Shown piece after piece: positions 1-8,268 of a DNA stretch of 64,000 nucleotides. The notes beneath the pieces are model-generated. The model was not told where the DNA came from. It did no database searches and was given only the letters and a program-made list of their open reading frames with translations. This DNA comes from Tenacibaculum caenipelagi. Lineage in GTDB: Bacteria; Bacteroidota; Bacteroidia; Flavobacteriales; Flavobacteriaceae. The position numbers and the translations under genes are program-made. The stretch lies in contig NZ_SNYH01000002.1 in the NCBI RefSeq assembly GCF_004363005.1, positions 124,001 through 188,000 on the forward strand. Direction: 5' to 3'. The stretch's first letter is position 1. The number at the start of each line of letters is the position of its first letter.

Positions 1-459
1 CGCTTTTAATGGGGTATAAGCACTCGTATATAAAAAGATAGATATCGCGCCAAACAACGCACACTTCGGATCAATAGCATATAAAATAGCTATTCCTGCA
101 ATTGTAAATAGTGTAGCAATAATTAAAGCTGTGGTAGTTGACATTCTCCCTGAAGGCAACGGGCGATTTTTTGTACGTTGCATCACCGCGTCAATATCTT
201 TTTCAATAACCTGATTAAATGCATTTGAAGCTCCCACCATTAAATACCCTCCTAAAGCTAATAATAAAACTGTAGTATAATTAATAGTATCAGCTCCTAA
301 CAAGTACCCTGTTATAGAAGTAAAAACCACACTGACAGACAATCCTACTTTCGTTAGTTGCTTAAAGTCATTAATAACTGTCTTTACCGAGGTTTTTTTA
401 TGTACAGATGAAACGGAATTCACTTCTATTTTTAAAAAATTTCTGCAAAGATATTTCAT
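1..459 (-). CDS. ctaB: Heme O synthase (protoheme IX farnesyltransferase), 5' part
   Basis: The reverse strand reads an open frame from an ATG at 457-459 to the window edge, giving about 153 residues of a protein usually near 300. It contains NAFNQVIEKDID followed by MQRTKNRPLP, the N-x3-D-x3-D type prenyl-binding signature of the UbiA prenyltransferase superfamily in its CtaB/CyoE form, with hydrophobic membrane segments on both sides. The family is an inner-membrane enzyme that transfers a farnesyl group to heme B to make heme O for terminal oxidases. The rest lies outside the window. A GTG 12 codons in is an alternative start. The gene is divergent from the tRNA-Gly gene, with only 136 bases between them. 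Confidence 0.9.
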   Translation of the reverse strand, partial: MKYLCRNFLKIEVNSVSSVHKKTSVKTVINDFKQLTKVGLSVSVVFTSITGYLLGADTINYTTVLLLALGGYLMVGASNAFNQVIEKDIDAVMQRTKNRPLPSGRMSTTTALIIATLFTIAGIAILYAIDPKCALFGAISIFLYTSAYTPLKA

Positions 460-518
460 TCTTATTGAACCACCATAAAATTTTATTGGAATTAAAATTG
501 AAAAAAATTAAAAACTGC

Positions 519-548
519 TTTGTAATTAAAAAAATGGTGTTATATTTG
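519..548 (+). promoter_or_regulatory. Bacteroidota-type promoter of the tRNA-Gly/tRNA-Leu unit
   Basis: TTTG at 519-522 and TATATTTG at 541-548 are separated by 18 nt, matching the TTTG / TAnnTTTG promoter pattern of Bacteroidota. The 17 bases TTATATTTGCACCCGCA (540-556) recur exactly upstream of a tRNA-Gln gene on the other strand at 57381-57397, which supports a real tRNA promoter and start region. Confidence 0.75.
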
Positions 549-595
549 CACCCGCATTCGCAGTAATGCACGTTCATTAAAATAAAAATGACTAC

Positions 596-667
596 GCGAA
601 AGTAGCTCAGGGGTAGAGCATCACCTTGCCAAGGTGAGGGTCGCGGGTTCAAATCCCGTCTTTCGCT
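596..667 (+). tRNA. tRNA-Gly (anticodon GCC)
   Basis: A 72-nt cloverleaf. Acceptor arms GCGAAAG and CTTTCGC pair fully with discriminator T667. The anticodon loop TTGCCAA is closed by CACC/GGTG, and the T arm carries GGTTCAAATCC. No CCA is encoded. It is the first gene of a tRNA unit with a strong promoter 48 bases upstream. Confidence 0.96.
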
Positions 668-689
668 CAATCCTTTTTAAAGAGAGTAT

Positions 690-778
690 GCTGAAGTGGT
701 GGAATTGGTAGACACGTTGGACTTAAAATCCAATGAGCCGTAATGCTCGTGCGGGTTCAAGTCCCGCCTTCAGTACCA
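690..778 (+). tRNA. tRNA-Leu (anticodon TAA), copy 1, CCA encoded
   Basis: Type II tRNA with a long variable arm. The anticodon stem TTGGA/TCCAA encloses CTTAAAA, so the anticodon is TAA. The variable arm stem is GAGC/GCTC. Acceptor arms GCTGAAG/CTTCAGT pair with one G-T. The 3' CCA (776-778) is encoded, unlike in copy 2. It lies 22 nt after tRNA-Gly and is followed at once by a terminator-like hairpin. Confidence 0.95.
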
Positions 779-779
779 A

Positions 780-811
780 GAAACCTCACTTGTATGAGTG
801 AGGTTTCATTT
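780..811 (+). terminator. Hairpin between the two tRNA-Leu genes
   Basis: GAAACCTCACT (780-790) pairs with AGTGAGGTTTC (797-807) around a 6-nt loop, followed by ATTTT. The T run is short, so partial read-through into the second tRNA-Leu is plausible. This matters because I see no TAnnTTTG box in front of copy 2. Confidence 0.65.
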
Positions 812-839
812 TAAAAGTAGTCATTAACAAACCACATAT

Positions 840-925
840 GCTGAAGTGGTGGAATTGGTAGACACGTTGGACTTAAAATCCAATGGGCCGTAATGCCCGT
901 GCGGGTTCAAGTCCCGCCTTCAGTA
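840..925 (+). tRNA. tRNA-Leu (anticodon TAA), copy 2, no CCA
   Basis: Same as copy 1 except in the variable arm, where GAGC/GCTC has become GGGC/GCCC. Both changes fall on one base pair, so the stem is preserved. Bases after the discriminator are CAA rather than CCA, so the 3' end must be added after transcription. Confidence 0.95.
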
Positions 926-928
926 CAA

Positions 929-962
929 AAGCCTTAACATTTATTTGTTAAGGCTTTTTTTG
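929..962 (+). terminator. Terminator of the tRNA unit
   Basis: AAGCCTTAACA (929-939) pairs perfectly with TGTTAAGGCTT (946-956) around a 6-nt loop and runs into a T stretch. This is a strong intrinsic terminator closing the tRNA block. Confidence 0.85.
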
Positions 963-1032
963 TTTTTATCCCCTCCTTTTATTCTTTAAGCCTCCACAAA
1001 ACAAACCCTCTACAGTTCCAAAAAAGTTAATG

Positions 1033-1040
1033 TACATTTG
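1033..1040 (+). promoter_or_regulatory. Candidate -7 box of punA
   Basis: TACATTTG matches TAnnTTTG and lies 36 nt before the punA ATG. No clear TTTG is seen at the -33 position, so support is partial. Confidence 0.45.
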
Positions 1041-1076
1041 TGATTAATCTTAAAATAAGATCACTTCACTATACCA

Positions 1077-1892
1077 ATGAAAAAACAACAATTACAAGAA
1101 ACTAAAGAGTTTCTTCAAAATAAAGGCATTACAAATCCAGAAATTGGAATTGTTTTAGGAACAGGATTAGGCAAACTAGTCAATGAAATTACTATTGAAC
1201 AAGAAGTAACGTATGCAGAAATTCCGTATTTTCCTCAAGCTACAGTAGAATCCCATTCAGGAAAATTGATTTACGGAATCTTATCTGGGAAAAAAGTACT
1301 GGTAATGTCTGGTCGTTTTCATATGTACGAAGGTTACAACTTATGGGAAGTAACCTACGGAATTAGAACCATGCACGTTTTAGGAATTAAAACCTTATTA
1401 GTTTCAAATGCTGCCGGCGCTATCAATCTTTCTTATAAAAAAGGAGATATTATGCTAATTGACGACCACTTGAACTTGCAAGGAAGTTCTCCTCTAGCAT
1501 TTAAAGGAGCTAGCCAATTCGGAAATATTTTTGCCGACATGTTAGAACCGTATTCTAAAAAATTGAATGCTAAATTGAAAGAAATCGCTCAAACAAACAA
1601 TATCGACCTGAAAGAAGGTGTTTATGCTAGTGTTGTGGGACCTCAATTAGAAACTAGAGCCGAATACCGAATGTTACAAATATTAGAAGTCGATGCTGTT
1701 GGAATGAGTACAGTTCCTGAAATCATTGTAGCTAAACAACTCAATATTCCGTGCGCTGCAGTTTCGGTATTAACCGACGAATGCGACCCTAAAAATTTAC
1801 ACCCAGTAGATATTAGCGAAATTATTGAAGTTGCTGGTAAATCTGAACCGAAAATGATTACGCTCTTTAAAGGATTAATTGATAAATTATAG
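1077..1892 (+). CDS. punA: Purine nucleoside phosphorylase (trimeric class I)
   Basis: The 271-residue product has the hallmarks of trimeric PNP: GTGLG (28-32) for phosphate, H60, RFHMYEGY (80-87), NAAGA (111-115), GPQLETRAEY (188-197) and GMSTVPE (209-215). The family cleaves purine ribonucleosides with phosphate to base and ribose-1-phosphate in cytoplasmic salvage. Notable is SVLTDECD (230-237): D234 sits where the mammalian enzyme has Asn243, the residue contacting the purine 6-oxo group, so the preference for 6-oxopurines may be relaxed. A TACATTTG box at 1033-1040 is the likely promoter. The PBP gene follows 49 nt downstream. Confidence 0.93.
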   Translation: MKKQQLQETKEFLQNKGITNPEIGIVLGTGLGKLVNEITIEQEVTYAEIPYFPQATVESHSGKLIYGILSGKKVLVMSGRFHMYEGYNLWEVTYGIRTMHVLGIKTLLVSNAAGAINLSYKKGDIMLIDDHLNLQGSSPLAFKGASQFGNIFADMLEPYSKKLNAKLKEIAQTNNIDLKEGVYASVVGPQLETRAEYRMLQILEVDAVGMSTVPEIIVAKQLNIPCAAVSVLTDECDPKNLHPVDISEIIEVAGKSEPKMITLFKGLIDKL

Positions 1893-1941
1893 CACTACAG
1901 GTACTTTCACAATTTCACCAATCAGAATCCGTTTTCATAGT

Positions 1942-4137
1942 ATGATGAAAATAATTAACAAAATACAGCTTCAACTTAAAGAGAAAAAGACACTAACCTT
2001 AGTGTTAAAATGTATAACAGGATTAATTCTTTTTGGGGTTCTTTCTGTAATACTGTTATTCTCTTTAGTGTATTTTGAAGTGTTTGGTAAATTACCTAAC
2101 AAAGAAGAATTGACATCAATCATCAATGAAGAAGCTTCTCTAATTTATTCATCAGACGATATCATTATCGGGAAAGTGTTTGCAGAAAACCGAACAAATG
2201 TCAAATTAGAACAGATACCCAATCACTTAAAAGAAGCACTCATTGCTACAGAAGACAAACGATTTTACTCACATAACGGATACGATGGTCAAAGTTATGC
2301 TCGTGTTTTTTTTAGAAGCATTTTACTAAGAGATGCCTCAGGTGGAGGAGGAAGTACCATTACCCAACAATTGATTAAGAATCTCTATGGTAGACAGTAT
2401 CACGGTTTTTTAAGCATGCCAATAAATAAAATTAAGGAGCTCATCATCGCCAGTCGAATGGAAAATTTATACACAAAAGATGAGATCTTGCTACTGTATC
2501 TAAATTCGGTTCCTTTTGGTGAAAATAATTTCGGGGTAGAATCGGCTGCCAATCGATTTTTTAACAAATCAGTCAGCGAGTTAAACATCGAAGAATCAGC
2601 GGTACTTGTAGGTATGTTAAAAGCTAATACCTATTACAATCCGAGATTAAACCCAGAAAATGCTAAAAAACGTCGCAATACTGTTCTTCAATTAATGAAA
2701 AACGAAGCCTATATAAGCAAACAAACAACCGATAGTTTGCAAAAATTACCCGTTACACTTAACTATAACAATCTCGACTTAAATGTAACAGCTGGTTATT
2801 TTAACTATCAGGTAAAGAAAAAAGCTACAGAACTCATAAAAACCGTCAATGAAACTTCAAACAGCAACTATAATTTAGAAACAGACGGTTTAAAAATCCA
2901 CACAACACTGAATTATGATATTCAAAAAATTGCAGAGAAAGCTGCAAAAGAACAGCTCATCGTAAAACAAAAACAGTTAGACAAAGAACTACAATCAAAT
3001 AATTTAAAACACAGATGGCTAAAAAAACAACAGTTTACAGCAAAAGATAAACAAGACAGAACTTTGAAGTTATTTGATTGGGACAGTAGCAAAACTATTA
3101 CTGGCAACAAGATTGATAGTCTTTGGCATTATGCCAAAATGTTGAATGCTTCTGTTTTGGTTACGAATCCGAAAAACGGAGCTGTAATCAGTTGGGTAGG
3201 TGGAAATAATTTTACTACGCTTCCTTTTGACATGGTCTTATCGCATCGTCAAATAGCCTCTGCGTTTAAACCGTTTTTATACGCTACAGCTTTAGAAAAT
3301 GGAATTTCACCGTGTGATTATTTTGATAACGAAGAAAAAACGTATTCAGAATACGATAACTGGAAACCTCAAAATGCTGACCATAGCTCAACTCCTGATA
3401 AAAAAGTTGCCATGTGGTATGCGTTGATAAAGTCCATGAACATTCCTAGTGTAAACCTATATTTTAAACTAGAAAAAGAGTGGTTGATTGATACTTGTGA
3501 AAAGTTACTATTCCCAGAAATTACTGAAATTACTGAAGACGCTCCTTCTATTGCTTTAGGAACTTTAGATTTGTCTCTTTTTGAAGCAACCAGAGCTTAC
3601 GGTGCCTTTGCCAATAATGGTGAAATGAATGATTTGTACATGATTCATAAAATTACCGATAAGGAAGGAAACATCATTTATGAAAGCGCAGCCCAAAAAA
3701 CTGAAAGAGTATTCACAGAAGAAAGCACACAAACCTTGACAACTATTTTACAACAAGCCGTGGAACAGGGAACGGGTTCTAAAATAAGAAGCACTTATAA
3801 AATTAAAAGTCCACTAGCGAGTAAAACAGGTACCGCACAAGATTATACCAATGCTTGGTTTATGGCTTACACCCCTAACATTGTTCTCGGAACTTGGGTT
3901 GGGACTTCTAAAAACGACATACACTTTACCAGCGGAAATGGCTCGGGTTCTTCTTTAGCCTTACCTATAGTAGCTAACATACTTAAGGAAATAGAAAATA
4001 ATCCTGAACTGAGAGAAAAATACCTAGCCTCATTTGATTTTCCAGAAGAAATTTCTTCTTCAATCGACTGTCCTCCTTATAAAGAAAAAGGAATTAAAGG
4101 TTTTTTCAATAGACTTTTTGGAAAGAAAAAGGAATAA
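1942..4137 (+). CDS. Class A penicillin-binding protein (transglycosylase/transpeptidase)
   Basis: The frame is open from 1879, inside punA, but ATGs at 1942 and 1945 just before the basic N-terminus are better starts, giving about 731 residues. One membrane helix (roughly residues 18-46) precedes a GT51 glycosyltransferase domain with the catalytic motif ATEDKRFYSHNG and GGSTITQQLIKNL. The transpeptidase domain has the SxxK serine in SAFKP, SxN in KSMN and the triad KTG in SKTGTAQ. The family polymerises lipid II into glycan strands and crosslinks peptides on the periplasmic face. It follows punA by 49 nt and may be cotranscribed. Which PBP1 subtype it is cannot be decided from motifs. Confidence 0.9.
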   Translation: MMKIINKIQLQLKEKKTLTLVLKCITGLILFGVLSVILLFSLVYFEVFGKLPNKEELTSIINEEASLIYSSDDIIIGKVFAENRTNVKLEQIPNHLKEALIATEDKRFYSHNGYDGQSYARVFFRSILLRDASGGGGSTITQQLIKNLYGRQYHGFLSMPINKIKELIIASRMENLYTKDEILLLYLNSVPFGENNFGVESAANRFFNKSVSELNIEESAVLVGMLKANTYYNPRLNPENAKKRRNTVLQLMKNEAYISKQTTDSLQKLPVTLNYNNLDLNVTAGYFNYQVKKKATELIKTVNETSNSNYNLETDGLKIHTTLNYDIQKIAEKAAKEQLIVKQKQLDKELQSNNLKHRWLKKQQFTAKDKQDRTLKLFDWDSSKTITGNKIDSLWHYAKMLNASVLVTNPKNGAVISWVGGNNFTTLPFDMVLSHRQIASAFKPFLYATALENGISPCDYFDNEEKTYSEYDNWKPQNADHSSTPDKKVAMWYALIKSMNIPSVNLYFKLEKEWLIDTCEKLLFPEITEITEDAPSIALGTLDLSLFEATRAYGAFANNGEMNDLYMIHKITDKEGNIIYESAAQKTERVFTEESTQTLTTILQQAVEQGTGSKIRSTYKIKSPLASKTGTAQDYTNAWFMAYTPNIVLGTWVGTSKNDIHFTSGNGSGSSLALPIVANILKEIENNPELREKYLASFDFPEEISSSIDCPPYKEKGIKGFFNRLFGKKKE

Positions 4138-4223
4138 GTTTAGCGCTTTCAATAATTAGAAAACTAATTCATCTAACGTAACATTTTTGATTTCTTGTCG
4201 TCTTAAAAAAAACGACTCGATAA

Positions 4224-5498
4224 GTGAAATCAATCCTTTTAATAATTATATATACTACTATTCTTTTTAAGGTAGCTGCTCAAAACAACATTACAACTGA
4301 TGAATGGAAAAAAGATATTTCTTTTTTAGCTAAACAAATGCCTTTAAAACACATCAATCTTTTTAAAAAAACTGCTAAAACAGAATTTGAATTAAAAACT
4401 AAACAATTAATAAATAGTATTGACACTACCTTTAATAAGAATAAGGTCATTGTGGAGATTGCTAAGATTATCTCGTCTATTAAAGACGGACATTCTTATT
4501 TAGATGACTACTACCCCCTCCTAAAATTTAAGTTCAGTACTTTTCCTTTTCGTCTACATGAATACAAAGACGGAATATATATTCAAGCAACCCACTATTC
4601 ATTTAAACAACATTTAGGAGCTAAAGTTTTAAGCATAAACGGTATTAACATTAATAAATGTAGCCATATTGTAAGCAGCATGTTTCCTATTGAAAACAAA
4701 TGGGGCGAAAAATTATTATCAAAATACGGACTTACTTCACCAGAAGTACTTAATGCTTTTCATATTACTAATAACAACCGTATTACATATGAAATTGAGC
4801 TTAACAAAAAAAAGACTTTCCTTACATTATCTCCATCTGATAAAGTACAACAGCCTTCAGAATCTTTTGGAATAGTAACAGATAAAGAATGGGCAAGTGC
4901 AAATAGCTTTACAAATACTCCTCTCCCTCTTTATTTAACCAATTTAAACAAGTTATACTGGTATAGTTATGATTTTTCAACAAAAACAATGTATGTACAA
5001 TTTAATTTAGTTAACAATTCAGAGAATCAAAACTTATTAGATTTTTTTGACGAAGTTATTTCTAAAGCATCGGCTTTTAAAATTAAAAAATTCATCTTAG
5101 ACTTAAGACTAAATATTGGAGGAGAAACCAAGTTTATCAATCCAATTGTGGAAAAACTATCTAAATCTAAAGCAATAAATAAAAGTAAAACGTTCTACGT
5201 GTTAATTAGTAGAAGAACTTTCTCATCCGCTCAACTTATTTCTTATGGTTTAAAAAACAAGTCTAAAGCCATTTTTGTAGGAGAACCGACCAGTATTAAT
5301 TCTCATTTTTTTGCTAATAGTAGAAAAAATATAGAATTACCTAACTCAGGTTTAAAAATTTCTCTTTCTACAAGAGAATGGAAAGCTACTGAAGAAAATC
5401 AAAAGTGCCAATATCCTGATTATTTAATTGAAGAAACATTTAAAGACTATCAATTAAATATTGACACAACTTTAAATAAAGCTTTATCAGACCAATAA
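4224..5498 (+). CDS. Secreted S41 (tail-specific protease-like) peptidase
   Basis: The frame starts with GTG directly behind an in-frame TAA, so this is its longest form. Residues 1-19 form a signal peptide ending VAAQ, so export to the periplasm or surface is likely. Near the C-terminus FILDLRLNIGG and TFYVLISRRTFSSAQ resemble the S41 core, with the nucleophilic serine expected in TFSSA, and IFVGEPTS follows as in C-terminal processing proteases. A PDZ-like stretch may lie in the middle (LGAKVLSING). Length is 424 residues. The substrate is unknown. It ends 2 nt before the convergent radA stop, with no room for a terminator. Confidence 0.75.
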   Translation: MKSILLIIIYTTILFKVAAQNNITTDEWKKDISFLAKQMPLKHINLFKKTAKTEFELKTKQLINSIDTTFNKNKVIVEIAKIISSIKDGHSYLDDYYPLLKFKFSTFPFRLHEYKDGIYIQATHYSFKQHLGAKVLSINGININKCSHIVSSMFPIENKWGEKLLSKYGLTSPEVLNAFHITNNNRITYEIELNKKKTFLTLSPSDKVQQPSESFGIVTDKEWASANSFTNTPLPLYLTNLNKLYWYSYDFSTKTMYVQFNLVNNSENQNLLDFFDEVISKASAFKIKKFILDLRLNIGGETKFINPIVEKLSKSKAINKSKTFYVLISRRTFSSAQLISYGLKNKSKAIFVGEPTSINSHFFANSRKNIELPNSGLKISLSTREWKATEENQKCQYPDYLIEETFKDYQLNIDTTLNKALSDQ

Positions 5499-5500
5499 AC

Positions 5501-6862
5501 TTAAGCAAATAAAGTTGCAAAAGCTTCTTCAATCTTACTCACTAAAATCAGTTTTATAGAATGATTTTTACTTGTAATCTTGTTGTATTTTGAGGTTACG
5601 AAGGTTTTATATCCTAGTTTTTCAGCTTCGGTAATTCGTTGATCTATTTTAGAAACTGGACGAATTTCTCCTGCTAAACCAACCTCAGCAGCAAAACACA
5701 CATCTGGATTAATAGCCAAATCTTGGTTTGATGATAAAATCGCTGCTACCACCGCTAAATCTATCGCTGGGTCGTCTACATGAATTCCACCAGTTACATT
5801 TAAAAACACATCTTTTGCTCCTAATTTGAATCCTGCACGTTTTTCTAACACTGCCAAAATCATGTGCAAACGTTTTAAGTTGTACCCTGTGGTAGTTCGT
5901 TGTGGTGTTCCATAAACCGCCGTTGAAACCAAGGCTTGAATTTCTATCATCAACGGACGAATTCCTTCTAATGTTGAAGCAATTGCAGTTCCACTTAAAT
6001 CAGCATCTTTTTTTGAGATTAAAATTTCTGAAGGATTCGATACTTCTCGTAATCCATCAGATAACATTTCATAGATTCCTAATTCTGCTGTAGATCCAAA
6101 ACGGTTTTTTTGTGAACGTAAAATTCGGTAAGTATGATTTCGGTCTCCTTCAAATTGTAGTACTACATCTACCATGTGTTCTAAAATCTTAGGTCCTGCG
6201 ATATGCCCTTCTTTATTGATATGTCCGATTAATAATACTGGAGTTGCTGTTTCCTTCGCAAATTTGATAAGTTCCGCCGAAGTTTCACGTATCTGTGAAA
6301 TACTCCCCGGTGACGCTTCAATGGTATCGGTATGTAAGGTTTGGATAGAATCTATTACTAGCACATCTGGCTTTACCTCTTCTATGTTCTTAAAAATCTG
6401 TTGGGTATTGGTTTCCGTAAGAATTAAACAGTTAGGGTTTTTTCCTTCTATACGTTCAGCACGCATTTTTATCTGCGACTGACTTTCTTCACCAGACACG
6501 TACAACACTTTTTGTGGAATTTGTAAAGCGATTTGCAACAGCAATGTAGATTTACCAATTCCTGGTTCTCCGCCCAACAACACTACTGCTCCTTTTACCA
6601 ATCCACCACCTAAAACAGTGTCTAGTTCTTGATTTTTAGTACCAAAACGCTCTTCAGGATTCAGTTGAATATCTTCAACTCGTAAAGGTTTTGCAACTCT
6701 TTTTTGTGAGTTTGATGGCGATTTCCAATTTCTTTTTTCTTCTTTTTGAATAACTTCTTCAACAATAGTGTTCCATTCTTTACACGAGCCACATTGCCCT
6801 ACCCATTGCGTATGTTGTGCACCACAGTTTTGACAGAAAAAAGTTGTTTTGGTTTTTGCCAT
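5501..6862 (-). CDS. radA: DNA repair protein RadA/Sms
   Basis: 453 residues, the usual family length. A zinc finger (C10, C13, C24, C27) opens the protein, followed by a RecA-like ATPase with Walker A GEPGIGKST near residue 98 and the RadA-specific KNRFG motif, then a Lon-protease-like C-terminal domain without evident protease activity. RadA is a branch-migration helicase acting on recombination intermediates. Convergent with the S41 peptidase; the next minus-strand gene upstream is the YbhN-like one at 6898. Confidence 0.96.
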   Translation of the reverse strand: MAKTKTTFFCQNCGAQHTQWVGQCGSCKEWNTIVEEVIQKEEKRNWKSPSNSQKRVAKPLRVEDIQLNPEERFGTKNQELDTVLGGGLVKGAVVLLGGEPGIGKSTLLLQIALQIPQKVLYVSGEESQSQIKMRAERIEGKNPNCLILTETNTQQIFKNIEEVKPDVLVIDSIQTLHTDTIEASPGSISQIRETSAELIKFAKETATPVLLIGHINKEGHIAGPKILEHMVDVVLQFEGDRNHTYRILRSQKNRFGSTAELGIYEMLSDGLREVSNPSEILISKKDADLSGTAIASTLEGIRPLMIEIQALVSTAVYGTPQRTTTGYNLKRLHMILAVLEKRAGFKLGAKDVFLNVTGGIHVDDPAIDLAVVAAILSSNQDLAINPDVCFAAEVGLAGEIRPVSKIDQRITEAEKLGYKTFVTSKYNKITSKNHSIKLILVSKIEEAFATLFA

Positions 6863-6897
6863 TCGATTTGTAAGATTTACTTACAAAGAAAAGAAAA

Positions 6898-7848
6898 CTA
6901 TTTGTTTTTATTGTAGATTGGTAATAGTAAAAAAGCCAATCCACCAAAGACAATAATCATAAGAGTTTGAGCTGTCCACATAATCCAACCAAAGGCGGTT
7001 GCTGGTTCTTCTGCAATTCCAAATAATGCTAAAGCTCCAGCTACAGCAACAGGATACAGACCTATTCCACCGTTAGTAGCTGCAATAGCAAATCCACCAG
7101 CGATAAAACCGATTAAAACACCTCCTAACGGAACATGAAGTCCATCAATTGCTGGAATCGTTGCCCAAAACATCAATACATACATCAACCAAATAAACAC
7201 GGTATGAAATATAAACGCCCATTTATGCTTCATTTTGAAGATGCTAGTAACTCCTTCAATTAATCCAACCACAAACTTTTTAATTTTTAACCCGATTCCC
7301 GATTTTGCTTTTTTTACATACCTTGTAAAAACTACAAACACCAAAACCAAACTTCCTAAGAGAATTCCAATCTTAATTGGGTCAAAATTTTTAGTTAACA
7401 ATTCAAAAATAAAATCAAATTGAACAAACAACGTAATTGCTATAATTGACAGCATCATGATTAAATCAGCCATTCGTTCAGCAACGATGGTTCCAAAACC
7501 TTTTTCAAACGGAATATTTTCATAGTTAGTCATCACTGCCGCTCGAGATACCTCCCCTGCTCTTGGCACTGCATAATTTACTAAATACGCTACTAAGACC
7601 GCCATGGTACTATTACCAAAGTCTGGCTTGTATCCCATAGGTTCCAGTAAATACTTCCAACGGTAAGCACGGGATAGATGACTTAAAACCCCAAAGAACA
7701 ACCCTAAAGCTATCCAGCCATAGTTTGCATCTTTAAAATATTGCACTAAGGTTTCAATTGAAATTTTTGACAATGAATACCAAACTAAAAAACCTCCCAA
7801 AATGAGAGGTAATCCTATTTTTATGATTTTCTTTACTGATGTATTCAA
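6898..7848 (-). CDS. YbhN/AglD-type integral membrane protein (UPF0104)
   Basis: 316 residues with about eight hydrophobic helices. The pattern of the lysylphosphatidylglycerol synthase transmembrane-domain family is visible (SHLSRAYRW, YAVPRAGEVSRA, NGGIGLYPVA). Only the membrane part is present, with no aminoacyl-transferase domain, so lipid flipping or an unknown envelope role is as likely as lipid modification. Translation would begin at TTG (7846-7848), one base after the panD stop; no ATG is available without losing the first helices. The overlap-like spacing indicates cotranslation with panD. Confidence 0.78.
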   Translation of the reverse strand: MNTSVKKIIKIGLPLILGGFLVWYSLSKISIETLVQYFKDANYGWIALGLFFGVLSHLSRAYRWKYLLEPMGYKPDFGNSTMAVLVAYLVNYAVPRAGEVSRAAVMTNYENIPFEKGFGTIVAERMADLIMMLSIIAITLFVQFDFIFELLTKNFDPIKIGILLGSLVLVFVVFTRYVKKAKSGIGLKIKKFVVGLIEGVTSIFKMKHKWAFIFHTVFIWLMYVLMFWATIPAIDGLHVPLGGVLIGFIAGGFAIAATNGGIGLYPVAVAGALALFGIAEEPATAFGWIMWTAQTLMIIVFGGLAFLLLPIYNKNK

Positions 7849-7849
7849 A

Positions 7850-8200
7850 CTACTCTAGCAAGTTATTTTCTTCATTAGGAAACACTAATTGTGGTTTGAA
7901 ATTTTTGGCTTCTTCTAACTCCATAAAAGCATACACAATTAATATAAGAACATCTCCTTTTTGAACTCTACGAGCTGCTGCTCCGTTCAATGTAATTTCA
8001 CCACTTTTTCTTGGCCCTGGAATTGCATACGTTTCTAAACGCTCTCCATTATTGTTATTCACAATTTGAACACGTTCTCCTTCAATAATTCCAGCTGCAT
8101 CCATTAAGTCTTCATCAATGGTGATACTTCCTATATAATTTAAATCCGCATTAGTTACTTTAACACGGTGTATTTTAGATTTTACTACTTGTACTAACAT
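7850..8200 (-). CDS. panD: Aspartate 1-decarboxylase
   Basis: 116 residues. The proenzyme self-cleavage site is visible as NYIGS with G24-S25; the new N-terminal serine becomes the pyruvoyl cofactor. The enzyme makes beta-alanine from aspartate for pantothenate synthesis, and panC lies just upstream on the same strand (69 nt gap). TATTTTTG at 8205-8212 on the minus strand sits 5 bases from the ATG, which implies a leaderless or nearly leaderless mRNA if this box is used. Confidence 0.95.
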   Translation of the reverse strand: MLVQVVKSKIHRVKVTNADLNYIGSITIDEDLMDAAGIIEGERVQIVNNNNGERLETYAIPGPRKSGEITLNGAAARRVQKGDVLILIVYAFMELEEAKNFKPQLVFPNEENNLLE

Positions 8201-8204
8201 GCTG

Positions 8205-8212
8205 CAAAAATA
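8205..8212 (-). promoter_or_regulatory. Candidate -7 box of panD, almost touching the ATG
   Basis: TATTTTTG on the minus strand ends 4 bases before the panD start codon. Transcription starting the usual few bases downstream would put +1 at or next to the A of ATG. No good -33 TTTG is seen. Confidence 0.45.
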
Positions 8213-8268
8213 GTTGTTTTTTAATGATTAACATCTTGTTTTTAGATGATTTTAACATCTCACAAACT

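Noticed and set aside
398..670. Minus-strand reading frame across the tRNA-Gly gene
   Set aside because: It overlaps a complete tRNA and the ctaB 5' end; the peptide MSERRDLNPRPS is the usual translation of a tRNA T arm.
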